Below, piece after piece: positions 8,323-16,065 of a stretch of 32,852 nt of DNA (positions are counted from its first letter, which is position 1; every line of letters begins with the position of its first letter). The stretch is from Bacteroidales bacterium (GTDB lineage Bacteria > Bacteroidota > Bacteroidia > Bacteroidales > P3). The notes beneath the pieces were generated by a model, which saw nothing but the letters and a program-made list of their open reading frames with translations, ran no database searches and had not been told where the DNA came from. The stretch is taken from positions 1 through 32,852 of the forward strand of contig JAKSMQ010000026.1 of assembly GCA_024400565.1 (NCBI GenBank), read 5' to 3'. Made by a program: the position numbers and the translations under genes.

Positions 8323-9576
8323 TTATTGCTGTACATTAAAAAATTCATTTATTGTGTTCTCATAAATTCGTTTAGCTTCTTGTTGAGATTGAATAGAGCA
8401 TCCTTGAGCCACCATATTCTGAAGCCATCCTGTGTAAAAATTATTCATTTCGGTTTTTATATCGGCTATGCTATATATCACGAAATTTCCCAATTGAGAT
8501 AACAATTTCTGCTCCTCACCTTTAAGCTTTGTTATTTCGGATTGTAACTGATTCTTGTCATTTAATGATTTGTCAATTTTCATTTTTATTTCAGCCATTT
8601 CGCTATCAATGTGTTTCAACTTTGACTTTGTTAGATCTAAGTTATTATATGCAGAAATGACCAAATTGAAGACTAATCCCCAAATAATGTAAGCAATAAA
8701 GCCACAAAAGATTACAGCCCAGAAGTTGGGATCAGTAATTGCCATCTTTATACTGAATTCAGGAAACTCAGCAAGTTGCCCAAGAACCCAATTGTCGTAA
8801 ATATGCTTACCAATCTGATAGGCGATAATCACATCAAATGTTAGTGTAATCAACAAGATTGCAGTCATTTTGGGATATTTCATCTTGCTAGATTCCTTGC
8901 TAAAGAAGTGTAATACAAAACCAAGCCCAAGAAAGATAATAGGTGCAAACAAGATAAATACAGCTTCCATAAAACCATCTTTGAAAGCTGAAGGTATAGC
9001 GTTTGCGTCAAACATAGCACTAGCGAGTCCGTCAACACTCTGGAAGTCTTTAAAGAATGCAGAGTAGAATGCAGAGCTATAGAAGACAATAAGATAAATA
9101 GTAAGAGGAATAATAATACCAATTCCAATTATCATTTTCATCTTTTCCTCTTTATTGACCTCTTCTTTTCCCTCTTCAATTTTATGTTTTGCTTTTTTTA
9201 AGTCGTCTAGTTCTTGCTGATGCAAATTTACTTTATCCTCACAGTTCTTTATTTTATCAAACGTATCGTTCTGGTCTGATCTGTTTTTGTCAGCTTCGTT
9301 TTGAATGTCTTGTTTCAATTTTAGCTGAAGAGTATCATTTTGAGACTGAACTTTCTTGACATCATAATAAACGGACTGAAGATAAGCTGGTAGCGCAACA
9401 TTACTTGCGGCAACCTTACCACACATTCGAGATCCCCATTGGTTATAAGTCTCTTTGTCTCGCCTAGCGTCAGGGTTAAGAAATTGAACATCCATTGTCC
9501 CATTGTTGGTTGTCAAAGGGTGTTCGCTACCTACTTGAGGCTGATCTTTTTGCTTAAATAGTTTTTTAATATCCAT
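8323..9576 (-). CDS. coiled-coil protein with four membrane helices, TerB operon
   Basis: This 417-residue protein is symmetrical. A hydrophilic N-terminal 70 residues (containing NPDARRDKETYNQWGSRM) lead into a long coiled coil (about 73-145). Four membrane helices follow (about 147-170, 203-225, 238-258 and 285-310), then a second coiled coil (about 313-363) and a C-terminal helical tail (YTGWLQNMVAQGC onwards). With both ends cytoplasmic, the two coiled coils could pack together and form a scaffold at the inner membrane. I do not recognise the family. It lies 4 bp downstream of the TerB-like gene and 1 bp upstream of the VWA-like lipoprotein gene, so all three are one transcript. The base composition is clearly more AT-rich than the neighbouring comEC and ugd. 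Confidence 0.78.
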   Translation of the reverse strand: MDIKKLFKQKDQPQVGSEHPLTTNNGTMDVQFLNPDARRDKETYNQWGSRMCGKVAASNVALPAYLQSVYYDVKKVQSQNDTLQLKLKQDIQNEADKNRSDQNDTFDKIKNCEDKVNLHQQELDDLKKAKHKIEEGKEEVNKEEKMKMIIGIGIIIPLTIYLIVFYSSAFYSAFFKDFQSVDGLASAMFDANAIPSAFKDGFMEAVFILFAPIIFLGLGFVLHFFSKESSKMKYPKMTAILLITLTFDVIIAYQIGKHIYDNWVLGQLAEFPEFSIKMAITDPNFWAVIFCGFIAYIIWGLVFNLVISAYNNLDLTKSKLKHIDSEMAEIKMKIDKSLNDKNQLQSEITKLKGEEQKLLSQLGNFVIYSIADIKTEMNNFYTGWLQNMVAQGCSIQSQQEAKRIYENTINEFFNVQQ

Positions 9577-9580
9577 ACAC

Positions 9581-9967
9581 TTAGTTTAAAATATCATTTA
9601 ATACAGATTCAATTGTAGCGTTATTTTTAGCACAATCAACTAGATAATCAACAATTCCATCAGCATTCTCCTCCTCAAACTGATAACGAATAACATATCG
9701 TTTCAGTAAATCACGTTCATGAATGTCTATCTCTTGGTCTGCCCAGGCAACCATTGCAAGTTGATATAAAACTCGTACCTTATCTTCTACTGTTTCAGGT
9801 ACTACAAAAGAAACATCAGCAGAAACTATATACTTGTTAATCTCATCTTCGGAAAGCTGATATACTTCCCGACCCAAATTATACATAAATTCTAGTTCTT
9901 TTGGGGAGATTAACCCATCAGCAATCACCATGCTGTAGAGGCTTAAAAAGAATGATTTGTTTTCCAT
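9581..9967 (-). CDS. TerB-like protein, first gene of operon
   Basis: This small all-helical protein of 128 residues matches the TerB/TerB-like tellurite-resistance fold. Helix one, with an acidic loop, reads MVIADGLISPKELEFM (about 13-28). The second half repeats the pattern as LAMVAWADQEIDIHERDLLKRY (about 71-92). In the family the acidic residues after the A-D positions line a metal-binding site, and TerB-like domains act as signalling modules at the inner membrane in Ter-type stress systems. Here the partners are an uncharacterised coiled-coil membrane protein and a VWA-like lipoprotein. No TerC or TerD homologue is in the window. A long leader with a promoter at about 10285 and an intrinsic terminator at 10038-10083 precedes it, implying regulated readthrough. 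Confidence 0.78.
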   Translation of the reverse strand: MENKSFFLSLYSMVIADGLISPKELEFMYNLGREVYQLSEDEINKYIVSADVSFVVPETVEDKVRVLYQLAMVAWADQEIDIHERDLLKRYVIRYQFEEENADGIVDYLVDCAKNNATIESVLNDILN

Positions 9968-10037
9968 CTTATTTTCAATTATTTAATACTTATATCTTTT
10001 ATGTATCGTTGTTCTCTATTGCAAATCCTAGATCTAC

Positions 10038-10083
10038 AAAAAAATCGTGGAACTTTCCTTATATGCTCTAAGGTGTTCCACGA
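10038..10083 (-). terminator. intrinsic terminator inside the TerB-like operon leader
   Basis: On the minus strand a 9-bp stem (TCGTGGAAC with GTTCCACGA; plus-strand 10045-10053 and 10075-10083), with an extra inner stem CCTTA/TAAGG (10057-10061 and 10069-10073), runs straight into seven T (10038-10044). It sits 71 bp before the TerB-like ATG and after the probable transcription start. Transcription therefore either ends here, giving a small RNA of about 240 bases, or must read through to express the operon. Confidence 0.75.
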
Positions 10084-10166
10084 CCTGTACAACTAAATAA
10101 GTAAAGCCCACGATAGACTCGTGAGCGTTTACCGCTTTACATAAGTTGTACTTGATATTGTGGAAC
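10075..10166 (-). promoter_or_regulatory. nested leader hairpin competing with the terminator
   Basis: Four nested complementary pairs line up concentrically: GTTCCAC/GTGGAAC (10075-10081 with 10160-10166), GTACAACT/AGTTGTAC (10087-10094 with 10144-10151), GTAAAGC/GCTTTAC (10101-10107 with 10134-10140) and CACGA/TCGTG (10109-10113 with 10119-10123). The outermost pair uses the same bases as the terminator stem, so the two structures exclude each other, as in an antiterminator/terminator switch. I do not recognise a known riboswitch class. Confidence 0.6.
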
Positions 10167-10284
10167 TTCAAGAGCAATGCTTAGCGAAAACGCATCAAAT
10201 AATATGTGTTTTACAAGATAATTTCTATGTTATTATTATGTTTTTAAGTGTTTTATAATTAAATAATTCCGTTAATTCACTTTG

Positions 10285-10292
10285 CAAAGATA
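10285..10292 (-). promoter_or_regulatory. -7 element for the TerB-like leader
   Basis: CAAAGATA on the plus strand is TATCTTTG on the minus strand, a full match to TAnnTTTG. Transcription would start near 10278, giving a leader of about 310 bases before the TerB-like ATG. No well-spaced -33 TTTG is visible. Confidence 0.65.
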
Positions 10293-10582
10293 CACATTTT
10301 TTTGCAATTATTTAAAAATTGATTATTTGTTGTCAATATTGTCTTATACTTTATATGGCTTACTTTTTCAATCTTAGGAATAAACAATAATTCATAATGC
10401 TCCAACAAGTTTAGTTGCGAAAGATTGCAGGCTCGAATAGTCCTCATTTTTGAGCACAAATTTCAGAAGTTGTTATTAATCTTCTCGGTGCATACAAATA
10501 GATAGTAGTTGAAGTGTCATTACGTTTTTATTATGTGAATCCCACTTATTAGCCCTTCTGCCAAAGTCTTTTCTGTTGTACT

Positions 10583-10726
10583 AGCATCCGCCTTGCGTCA
10601 GCCTTGCGTCGGTCTAGGGTCGGTATAGCGTCCACTTTTTAATCCGTTTGTGGACTTTATGTGGAGGCTATGTGGAGGCTAAGTGGACGCTAGAGGGAGG
10701 CTAGGGGGACGCAACTGGGACGCAAC
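10583..10726. repeat. 11-bp periodic inverted array, locus A
   Basis: The left arm (10583-10637) is five contiguous 11-mers sharing GTC at positions 4-6 of the unit, of the type TGCGTCGGTCT. A spacer of 12 bases follows. The right arm (10650-10726) is seven contiguous 11-mers of the type GTGGACGCTAG, drifting to TGGGACGCAAC. The arms are reverse-complementary at the unit level (GCGTCC against GGACGC). It lies between two divergently transcribed genes and does not overlap any coding region. Confidence 0.8.
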
Positions 10727-10941
10727 TGCCTGCCAGCCGGGAGAGAAGTTGTCCCTTCTGCAAAGCCGGAAGAGATGCCTCCTGGAGCAATCTCCGATTG
10801 GCGTTAATCGAACTCGGGTTGAGGAATAAAGAAGCTCTCATCCTCTGTCGCCGGTCGGTTGCCCCGAAATGGTAATTATCTGTAATTTGATAAAATACAA
10901 CGCCTATGACTGAATTATTTTCTCATTTCAGAAATCTTTCG

Positions 10942-10949
10942 TATTTTTG
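10942..10949 (+). promoter_or_regulatory. -7 element of ugd
   Basis: TATTTTTG followed by CAAATT lies 32 bp before the ugd ATG and fits the Bacteroidetes -7 consensus. A clear -33 element is not visible. Confidence 0.65.
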
Positions 10950-10981
10950 CAAATTATTATTATTGTAAATATTCTAAAAAG

Positions 10982-12271
10982 ATGAAGATATCTGTTGCCG
11001 GCACCGGTTATGTAGGTCTGAGTATTGCCACCCTGCTTGCACAACACAATGAGGTTGTTTCTGTTGATATTGTTGCCGAACGCGTAGACATGGTCAACCG
11101 CCGCCAGTCTCCCATAAGAGACGAATATATTGAACGGTTCTTCGTAGAGGATCTTGCCCTTCAGAAGGGCGAAATGCCCAAGGAGGCTATCCTGCAGAAG
11201 CCGCTCACCCTGACTGCCACCCTGGACTGGGAGAATGGATACAAGGATGCAGATTTTGTTGTCATCGCAGCCCCAACCAACTATGACAGCCAGAAGAACT
11301 TCTTCGACACATCGGCCGTTGAGGATGTTATCGAGAAGGTTATGAAGGTGAATCCCGATGCCATAATGGTAATCAAGTCAACCATCCCTGTGGGCTATAC
11401 GGAGAGTGTGCGGAAGAAATACCATACCGACAACATTATCTTTGCGCCCGAGTTCCTGCGCGAATCAAAAGCCCTCTACGACAATCTCTATCCCTCGCGC
11501 ATCATAGTAGGTTATCCCCAGGATAACGAGCGCCTGGACAGGAAGGCTCACGAGTTTGCCGAGCTCATTAAGGGAGGAGCGCTTCAGGAGGAAATCCCCA
11601 TGCTCTATATGGGTAGTACCGAGGCTGAGGCCGTGAAACTCTTTGCCAATACCTATCTCGCCCTACGTGTAAGCTATTTCAACGAACTGGACACCTATGC
11701 CGAGCTCAAGGGACTCGACACGATGAGTATCATTAACGGAATTGGACTTGACCCCCGTATCGGCCTTCACTACAACAATCCCTCTTTCGGATATGGCGGC
11801 TATTGCCTGCCCAAGGACACCAAGCAGCTGCTGGCCAACTATCAGGATGTGCCGCAGAACATGATGACTGCCATTGTGGAGAGCAATCGCACGCGCAAGG
11901 ATTTCATCGCCGACCAGGTTCTGAAGAAGGCCGGATGGTACAGCTATAGCGAAAACAACGATTTCGCCTCGGCCCTGAACGCAGAATCCTGTACCATAGG
12001 AGTATACCGTCTCACTATGAAGAGCAACTCTGACAATTTCCGCCAAAGCTCTATCCAGGGAGTAATGAAGCGCATCAAAGCAAAAGGAGCTCAGATTATT
12101 ATCTACGAGCCCACTCTCGAAGACGGAAGTTCCTTCTTTGGGAGCAAGGTGGTCAACGACCTGGATGAGTTCAAGCGCCAGAGCCAGGCCATCATCGCCA
12201 ACAGATACGATTCGTGTCTTGATGACGTACAGCAGAAGGTCTACACCCGCGACATCTTCAAGCGCGACTGA
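10982..12271 (+). CDS. ugd: UDP-glucose 6-dehydrogenase
   Basis: This 429-residue enzyme oxidises UDP-glucose to UDP-glucuronate with two NAD+, supplying precursors for capsule, LPS or exopolysaccharide. An N-terminal Rossmann motif is at residues 4-12 (SVAGTGYVG). KSTIPVGYT (132-140) and FAPEFLRES (154-162) are family hallmarks. The central helix carries [20 protein letters not shown]. The catalytic Cys275 sits in [13 protein letters not shown]. The C-terminal UDP-binding domain runs to the end. The length is close to the usual 390-450. The gene is preceded by its own promoter and followed after 103 bp by a fimbrial-like lipoprotein. No polysaccharide cluster surrounds it. Confidence 0.95.
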   Translation: MKISVAGTGYVGLSIATLLAQHNEVVSVDIVAERVDMVNRRQSPIRDEYIERFFVEDLALQKGEMPKEAILQKPLTLTATLDWENGYKDADFVVIAAPTNYDSQKNFFDTSAVEDVIEKVMKVNPDAIMVIKSTIPVGYTESVRKKYHTDNIIFAPEFLRESKALYDNLYPSRIIVGYPQDNERLDRKAHEFAELIKGGALQEEIPMLYMGSTEAEAVKLFANTYLALRVSYFNELDTYAELKGLDTMSIINGIGLDPRIGLHYNNPSFGYGGYCLPKDTKQLLANYQDVPQNMMTAIVESNRTRKDFIADQVLKKAGWYSYSENNDFASALNAESCTIGVYRLTMKSNSDNFRQSSIQGVMKRIKAKGAQIIIYEPTLEDGSSFFGSKVVNDLDEFKRQSQAIIANRYDSCLDDVQQKVYTRDIFKRD

Positions 12272-12374
12272 TTGCTACCATATTGGGGTCGCTACTCTAT
12301 TGAGGACTGACGCTCCCGTCTGACCTAGGAAACCTATAAAGAAAATAAATCTATAAATACATAACATTATTACT

Positions 12375-13682
12375 ATGAAAAAGATATTTCTTCTTTTTAT
12401 GGCAATCATTCCTTTCCTGTTCTCCTCCTGTACCAAGGAACAGGAAGAGGGCTCTGTAACAGTAAAGATTTTCGGAAGTGTCTGGAGCGATGTGTTTCAG
12501 GACGAGGACCTTAACTCGGCCAAGGCTGGGGCTCCGAAGAGCTCTGCGGCAAACGGCCCCATTCGCCTTTATTTTGTCCGTCAGGGAACAACTACCTTTG
12601 CAAAAAGCATTACAATCACAAGCGGCAACTCTGTAAACGTCAGTCTGCCGACCGGCAACTATACTGTTTACGCACTTTGCGGCCTCACGGACGATAGCGC
12701 GGCTCCAACCGACCTGAATTCTGTAATCAACCTTTCTTCTTCCAACCCTCTGCCCGACGTGCAGCTGGGCTCTAAGAGCATAACTGTTTCTACGAGTAGT
12801 ACCCCCGCTCTGGATATCGAGGCGGACCATCTGCTTACAAACCTTTCTCTCAACCTGATAGGTGTTCCTTCCACCATTACCTCTCTAAGGGTATACGTGC
12901 GCAATCTGTATGACGGATTTACGTTGAGCAAGGTCTTCAGCCAGTCTGCCAGCATGAGCATTCCTGTTAGCGTCGCTCAGGATAATACAACCTCTACAAC
13001 CTATTCTGGACAGCAGATTATCTTCCCCTGCGCATCAAACACCAGTATGGGTGTTCTTGTTGAGGCTCACGATGTAAATGGATATACCACACTTCTTCAA
13101 ACATCTACCACTCCTGCTTCATCAGGCGACCACCTCACCTTGAATCTGAACTATGCCGACCTGATTCCTTTATCGGGCGGAGTAACCGTAAGCGATTGGG
13201 GAACAGCTACTGGAACAGGCGATCTGACAGGTTTCAACTTCGTCGATGGCGAACAATATTTCAGCTACCCTGCTACTGTTATCCGTGCTTCAACATCTGC
13301 GCTATATATCGTGAGCCACCTCCCCATTACCCTCACTAAGGCAGAACTCGACGCAATGTCCAATCCTCAAGAGAGTATTGCCTATACTCTTATACCCGAT
13401 CTGATTGTAAATAGATGGTACATTCCAGCCAACAATGGACAGCCTGGTAACGTGATTTTAAAAATATCAGATATCAATTCTCAGATTGTTGCAAACGGAG
13501 GAACAGCAATTGACCTGAGCGCGACCAATATACTTGCATATTGCACTTATGGTGCCGACGGTCATCCTACAGCATATTATTGCTACGATTTCCAGAACAA
13601 TACAACCGTACAGGCTACCAATCTGAGCAGCTCAAGCCAGTTCATTCTTTATCCTATAGGCAAGATATTGCTCGCACAATAA
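12375..13682 (+). CDS. FimB/Mfa2-like fimbrial lipoprotein (putative)
   Basis: The 435-residue protein has a lipoprotein signal (MKKIFLLFMAIIPFLFSSC). The mature N-terminal domain is a beta sandwich typical of Bacteroidales fimbrillin and anchor proteins: strand RLYFVRQGTTTF, then VNVSLPTGNYTVYALCGL, where the family usually has LPAGxYxVxAW. A second sandwich begins near LTNLSLNLIGVPSTI and ends in the VTVSDWGTATG motif (about residue 274), common in these proteins. A further 150 residues are extra, containing SYPATVIRASTSALYIVSHLP. The composition is rich in Ser and Thr, consistent with a surface-exposed protein. A role as fimbrial tip or anchor subunit is inferred; no partner fimbrillin gene is present in the window. 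A stem-loop follows the stop. Confidence 0.6.
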   Translation: MKKIFLLFMAIIPFLFSSCTKEQEEGSVTVKIFGSVWSDVFQDEDLNSAKAGAPKSSAANGPIRLYFVRQGTTTFAKSITITSGNSVNVSLPTGNYTVYALCGLTDDSAAPTDLNSVINLSSSNPLPDVQLGSKSITVSTSSTPALDIEADHLLTNLSLNLIGVPSTITSLRVYVRNLYDGFTLSKVFSQSASMSIPVSVAQDNTTSTTYSGQQIIFPCASNTSMGVLVEAHDVNGYTTLLQTSTTPASSGDHLTLNLNYADLIPLSGGVTVSDWGTATGTGDLTGFNFVDGEQYFSYPATVIRASTSALYIVSHLPITLTKAELDAMSNPQESIAYTLIPDLIVNRWYIPANNGQPGNVILKISDINSQIVANGGTAIDLSATNILAYCTYGADGHPTAYYCYDFQNNTTVQATNLSSSSQFILYPIGKILLAQ

Positions 13683-13703
13683 TAACCTGTGCATAAGAAT
13701 GAA

Positions 13704-13723
13704 CCTGCCACAAGAGTGGCAGG
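13704..13723 (+). terminator. stem-loop after the fimbrial-like gene
   Basis: A perfect 8-bp stem (CCTGCCAC/GTGGCAGG) with a 4-base loop lies 22 bp past the stop. It has no T-run after it, so it may stabilise the mRNA end rather than terminate by itself. Confidence 0.5.
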
Positions 13724-13738
13724 CTGACAGACCAAAGA

Positions 13739-13787
13739 GAGTCGTAAGTATGGTACATCGCAATTGCAAGTACCATATTTACGACTC
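13739..13787. repeat. 18-bp inverted repeat
   Basis: The arms at 13739-13756 and 13770-13787 pair over 18 bases with a single G/T wobble (GAGTCGTAAGTATGGTAC and its near-complement), around a 13-base loop that contains the palindrome GCAATTGC. No T-run is present. The region between the fimbrial-like gene and the convergent sigma gene (13683-14189) otherwise holds only this, a second inverted repeat and AT-rich sequence. Confidence 0.7.
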
Positions 13788-13911
13788 TTAACCAACATAC
13801 TTACGTTTACAAACCAGCATACTTTTGCAATCTAATAAATTTGGTAGGAGAGTAGATGAGGAAAGGAGAGATTGCATATTGAAAAATTTTACATAAAAAG
13901 TATTCAACTCC

Positions 13912-13992
13912 TATCCACTTTATCCACTTGCTTTATACCAGTCTCTAAATGTGATTGATAGAATAAGTGGATACCCAAGTGGAAAGTGGATA
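13912..13992. repeat. inverted cluster of CCAC/GTGG boxes
   Basis: TATCCACTTTATCCACTTG (13912-13930) is mirrored by CAAGTGGAAAGTGGATA (13976-13992), which differs by a 2-base gap, and a third copy, AAGTGGATA, starts at 13965. The spacing of the boxes is irregular (9, 12, 7), unlike the 11-bp arrays elsewhere. A run of CCCC and TTTTT follows on the plus strand, so it could also act as a bidirectional terminator. Confidence 0.5.
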
Positions 13993-14182
13993 CCCCTTTT
14001 TCTGTCTCAGCTATGCTAATATTCTACTATTATCCTGATGTCCAATAAAATAATACGATAATACCCATCATAATTTCCTATTTTCATCATCGAGGGCAAT
14101 ATGATAGATCTTTGTGTCGCGAATAGGTATGATTGTCAGAAATGACCAGATACACGCTTTAGGTCAATAATTGTTTTAGGAC

Positions 14183-14220
14183 TCAAAAAAATTAGACACC
14201 TCTTTGTAGGGTGTCTAATT
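14183..14220 (-). terminator. intrinsic terminator of the ECF sigma gene
   Basis: A perfect 11-bp stem (14190-14200 with 14210-14220, AATTAGACACC/GGTGTCTAATT) has a 9-base loop. On the minus strand it is followed by a run of T (seven A on the plus strand at 14185-14191). Confidence 0.85.
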
Positions 14221-14252
14221 GTAGTATCGGGTATTGATTAATTGCGGACGGA

Positions 14253-14843
14253 CTATAGTTCTATGTGCATCTTGTTCTCTTCGGCGAGGCGACGGAGATT
14301 GATAATAGCATAGCGCATACGACCTAGAGCAGTATTGATGCTTACGTCGGTCTTCTGGGCGATATCCTTGAAGTCGTATTTGCCAAAGTGACGCAGGATT
14401 ACTACCCGACGCTGTTCGGGAGGAAGCATCTTGATGAGCTTGCGGACATTGGAGTCGGTCTGCTGGCGGATAATATCGCGTTCGGCATTATCGGTATGTT
14501 GCTTAAGTGTTTCAACTACGTCAAAATCGGGACGGTTTGCTACCATTGGCATCTTGGTAACACGACGATAATAGTCAACAATGAGATTGTGGGCAATACG
14601 CATCACCCAATGGATGAATTTATTTTCATCCTTGTAGTAACCTCCGTTGATTGTATATACTACCTTAAAGAAAGTATCCTGGAAGATATCATCGGCCAAG
14701 TCTTTATCCTTGACAACTGAGATGATATAGCCGTAGACTTTGTTCTTATAACGGTCAAGAAGGACATCAAAACAAGCAGTATCCCCATCCTTGTAGGATT
14801 GGATCAACTCATTATCAGTGAGCGAACTTTTTAATACGTCCAT
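14253..14843 (-). CDS. RNA polymerase ECF sigma factor
   Basis: The 196-residue protein is a standard ECF sigma factor. Region 2 spans about residues 24-95, with RYKNKVYGYIISVVKDKDLA followed by DDIFQDTFFKV (core-RNA-polymerase binding) and FIHWVMRIAHNLIVDYYRR (-10 recognition). Region 4 spans about 133-190: LPPEQRRVVILRHFGKYDFK and the helix-turn-helix DIAQKTDVSINTALGRM. No anti-sigma gene follows, because it is closed by a strong terminator, so it may be controlled at expression level or by an unlinked factor. A TATCTTTG promoter element lies 83 bp upstream of its start. Genes of this type, constitutive and single, are common in Bacteroidales. Confidence 0.93.
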   Translation of the reverse strand: MDVLKSSLTDNELIQSYKDGDTACFDVLLDRYKNKVYGYIISVVKDKDLADDIFQDTFFKVVYTINGGYYKDENKFIHWVMRIAHNLIVDYYRRVTKMPMVANRPDFDVVETLKQHTDNAERDIIRQQTDSNVRKLIKMLPPEQRRVVILRHFGKYDFKDIAQKTDVSINTALGRMRYAIINLRRLAEENKMHIEL

Positions 14844-14925
14844 TATAACCTCCTAATTTTATTGGTTAAAACTGATAGTAATGTTTCGATAGACCTTAGG
14901 GTTTAGTTAGACATTAAAACGGGTG

Positions 14926-14933
14926 CAAAGATA
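14926..14933 (-). promoter_or_regulatory. -7 element of the ECF sigma gene
   Basis: CAAAGATA (TATCTTTG on the minus strand), flanked by GTG and CGC, matches TAnnTTTG. It predicts a leader of about 75 bases. Confidence 0.65.
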
Positions 14934-15040
14934 CGCTTTTTTTCTTAATTACGCGCACTTCTACGCAACTTTTTTATTTTTAGTATGTGGAAATGCAATT
15001 TTATTGTGTTAAAATCAAAATATTGTGTTAAAAAGATAAT

Positions 15041-15973
15041 TTAACATTTTTCGTCTGAGCAAGCCGATTTGTAGAGTGAAACCACCTCCGACGCTTTCTC
15101 TTTTAACGTTTTTTGCCCATCTATCCAATGGATATTTATTCCATTACGTTCCATTCTGCGGAACCATGTCATCTGTCTTTTCGAGAACCTTCGGATGTCG
15201 GTATACAGGTTATCGTACATCGACTCATACGAACATTCGCCCATAATATAGCGTGTCAGATGCTTGTATTCTAATCCGTATCTAAGCAGTCGCTCGGGGG
15301 GGACACCCTTATCGAGAAGTCCCTTTACCTCTTCTACCATACCCTCTTCCAGTCGCTGGCGCAGGCGTATGCCTATACGCTCAATAACCAGCTCGCGCGG
15401 AAAGGAGACGCCGATGATAAGGTGGTTCATCTGGGGCATCCTCACATGCTTGTCGGGATGCTTCATAGCAAACTCCTGAATCTCGAGTGCACGTATCAGT
15501 CGGTCGCGTGTCTCGGTATCAGTATGATTGTGGAGCTTAATGTACGAAGCCAGTCTCTCGGTAAGTTCCTCATCGCTAAAAGGCTCAAGCGAGGCCCTGA
15601 ACTCGGGGTCTATTGGGGCATCGGGCAACTCATAACCACGTACCACGCTCTCCACATACAGGCCTGTTCCTCCGCAGAGGATTGGCTTTCTACAGTTGGA
15701 GAGAATCAGCTGGTAGGCTCGGATAAAATCATTTTGAAACTGATACACATTGTATTCGTAGCCTGCCTCGTGGATGTCTATCAGATGATAGGGAATCTGT
15801 CTGCCTTCTACCATATATTCCCCCAGATCCTTGCCCGTACCAATATCCATTCCGCGAAACACCTGACGAGAGTCTGCGCTTATTATCTCGCCGTCAATCT
15901 GACGTGCTACCTCGACTGCAAGTGAGGTCTTTCCGCAAGCTGTAGGTCCGGTAATGGTTAAGAGTGTGGGCAT
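15041..15973 (-). CDS. miaA: tRNA dimethylallyltransferase
   Basis: MiaA transfers a dimethylallyl group to the N6 of A37 in tRNAs that read codons beginning with U. The 310-residue protein has the P-loop GPTACGKTS (residues 9-17), SADSRQVFRGMDIGTGK (about 34-50), the switch CGGTGLYVESV, and the C-terminal RQMTWFRR motif, all diagnostic of the family. The length matches. The start MPTLLTITGP is used because the P-loop follows at the usual distance. A bulged hairpin with a short T-run separates it from porE upstream, so it may have a separate transcript. Confidence 0.96.
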   Translation of the reverse strand: MPTLLTITGPTACGKTSLAVEVARQIDGEIISADSRQVFRGMDIGTGKDLGEYMVEGRQIPYHLIDIHEAGYEYNVYQFQNDFIRAYQLILSNCRKPILCGGTGLYVESVVRGYELPDAPIDPEFRASLEPFSDEELTERLASYIKLHNHTDTETRDRLIRALEIQEFAMKHPDKHVRMPQMNHLIIGVSFPRELVIERIGIRLRQRLEEGMVEEVKGLLDKGVPPERLLRYGLEYKHLTRYIMGECSYESMYDNLYTDIRRFSKRQMTWFRRMERNGINIHWIDGQKTLKEKASEVVSLYKSACSDEKC

Positions 15974-15985
15974 AAGTCTATGAGG

Positions 15986-16035
15986 TAAGAAAGCAATGGA
16001 GCATTCTCGTGTGTGAATGAGTTTGCCCCATTGCT
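15986..16035 (-). terminator. probable terminator between porE and miaA
   Basis: AGCAATGG (15992-15999) pairs with CCATTGCT (16028-16035) around an inner stem CATTC/GAATG (16002-16006 with 16015-16019). On the minus strand it is followed by TTTCTTA. The hairpin is imperfect and the T-run short. Confidence 0.55.
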
Positions 16036-16065
16036 ATATATAAGGTATATATTCTCCTTTAAGGA

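Larger units (their letters stand above)
9968..10981. other. 1-kb intergenic region between TerB-like operon and ugd
   Basis: No convincing gene is present. From left to right it holds the structured leader of the TerB-like operon on the minus strand (to about 10278), a minus-strand -7 element, an AT-rich stretch (10293-10560) in which I see nothing else, an 11-bp periodic inverted array (10583-10726), a GC-richer stretch of no clear content (10727-10900) and the ugd promoter. Confidence 0.7.

Noticed and set aside
10277-10459. A 60-codon minus-strand frame
   Set aside because: It contains the -7 element of the TerB-like operon, is AT-rich and shows no protein-like pattern.
10583-10726. Reading locus A as a CRISPR array
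   Set aside because: Units are 11 bases, contiguous and degenerate, with no constant repeat and spacer lengths and no cas genes.
10805-10830. A possible attachment-site copy of the tRNA-Ala 3' end
   Set aside because: Only about nine bases of the T-loop region match (AGTTCGATT on the reverse strand), with no longer direct repeat and no integrase gene. Integration at the tRNA stays unproven.
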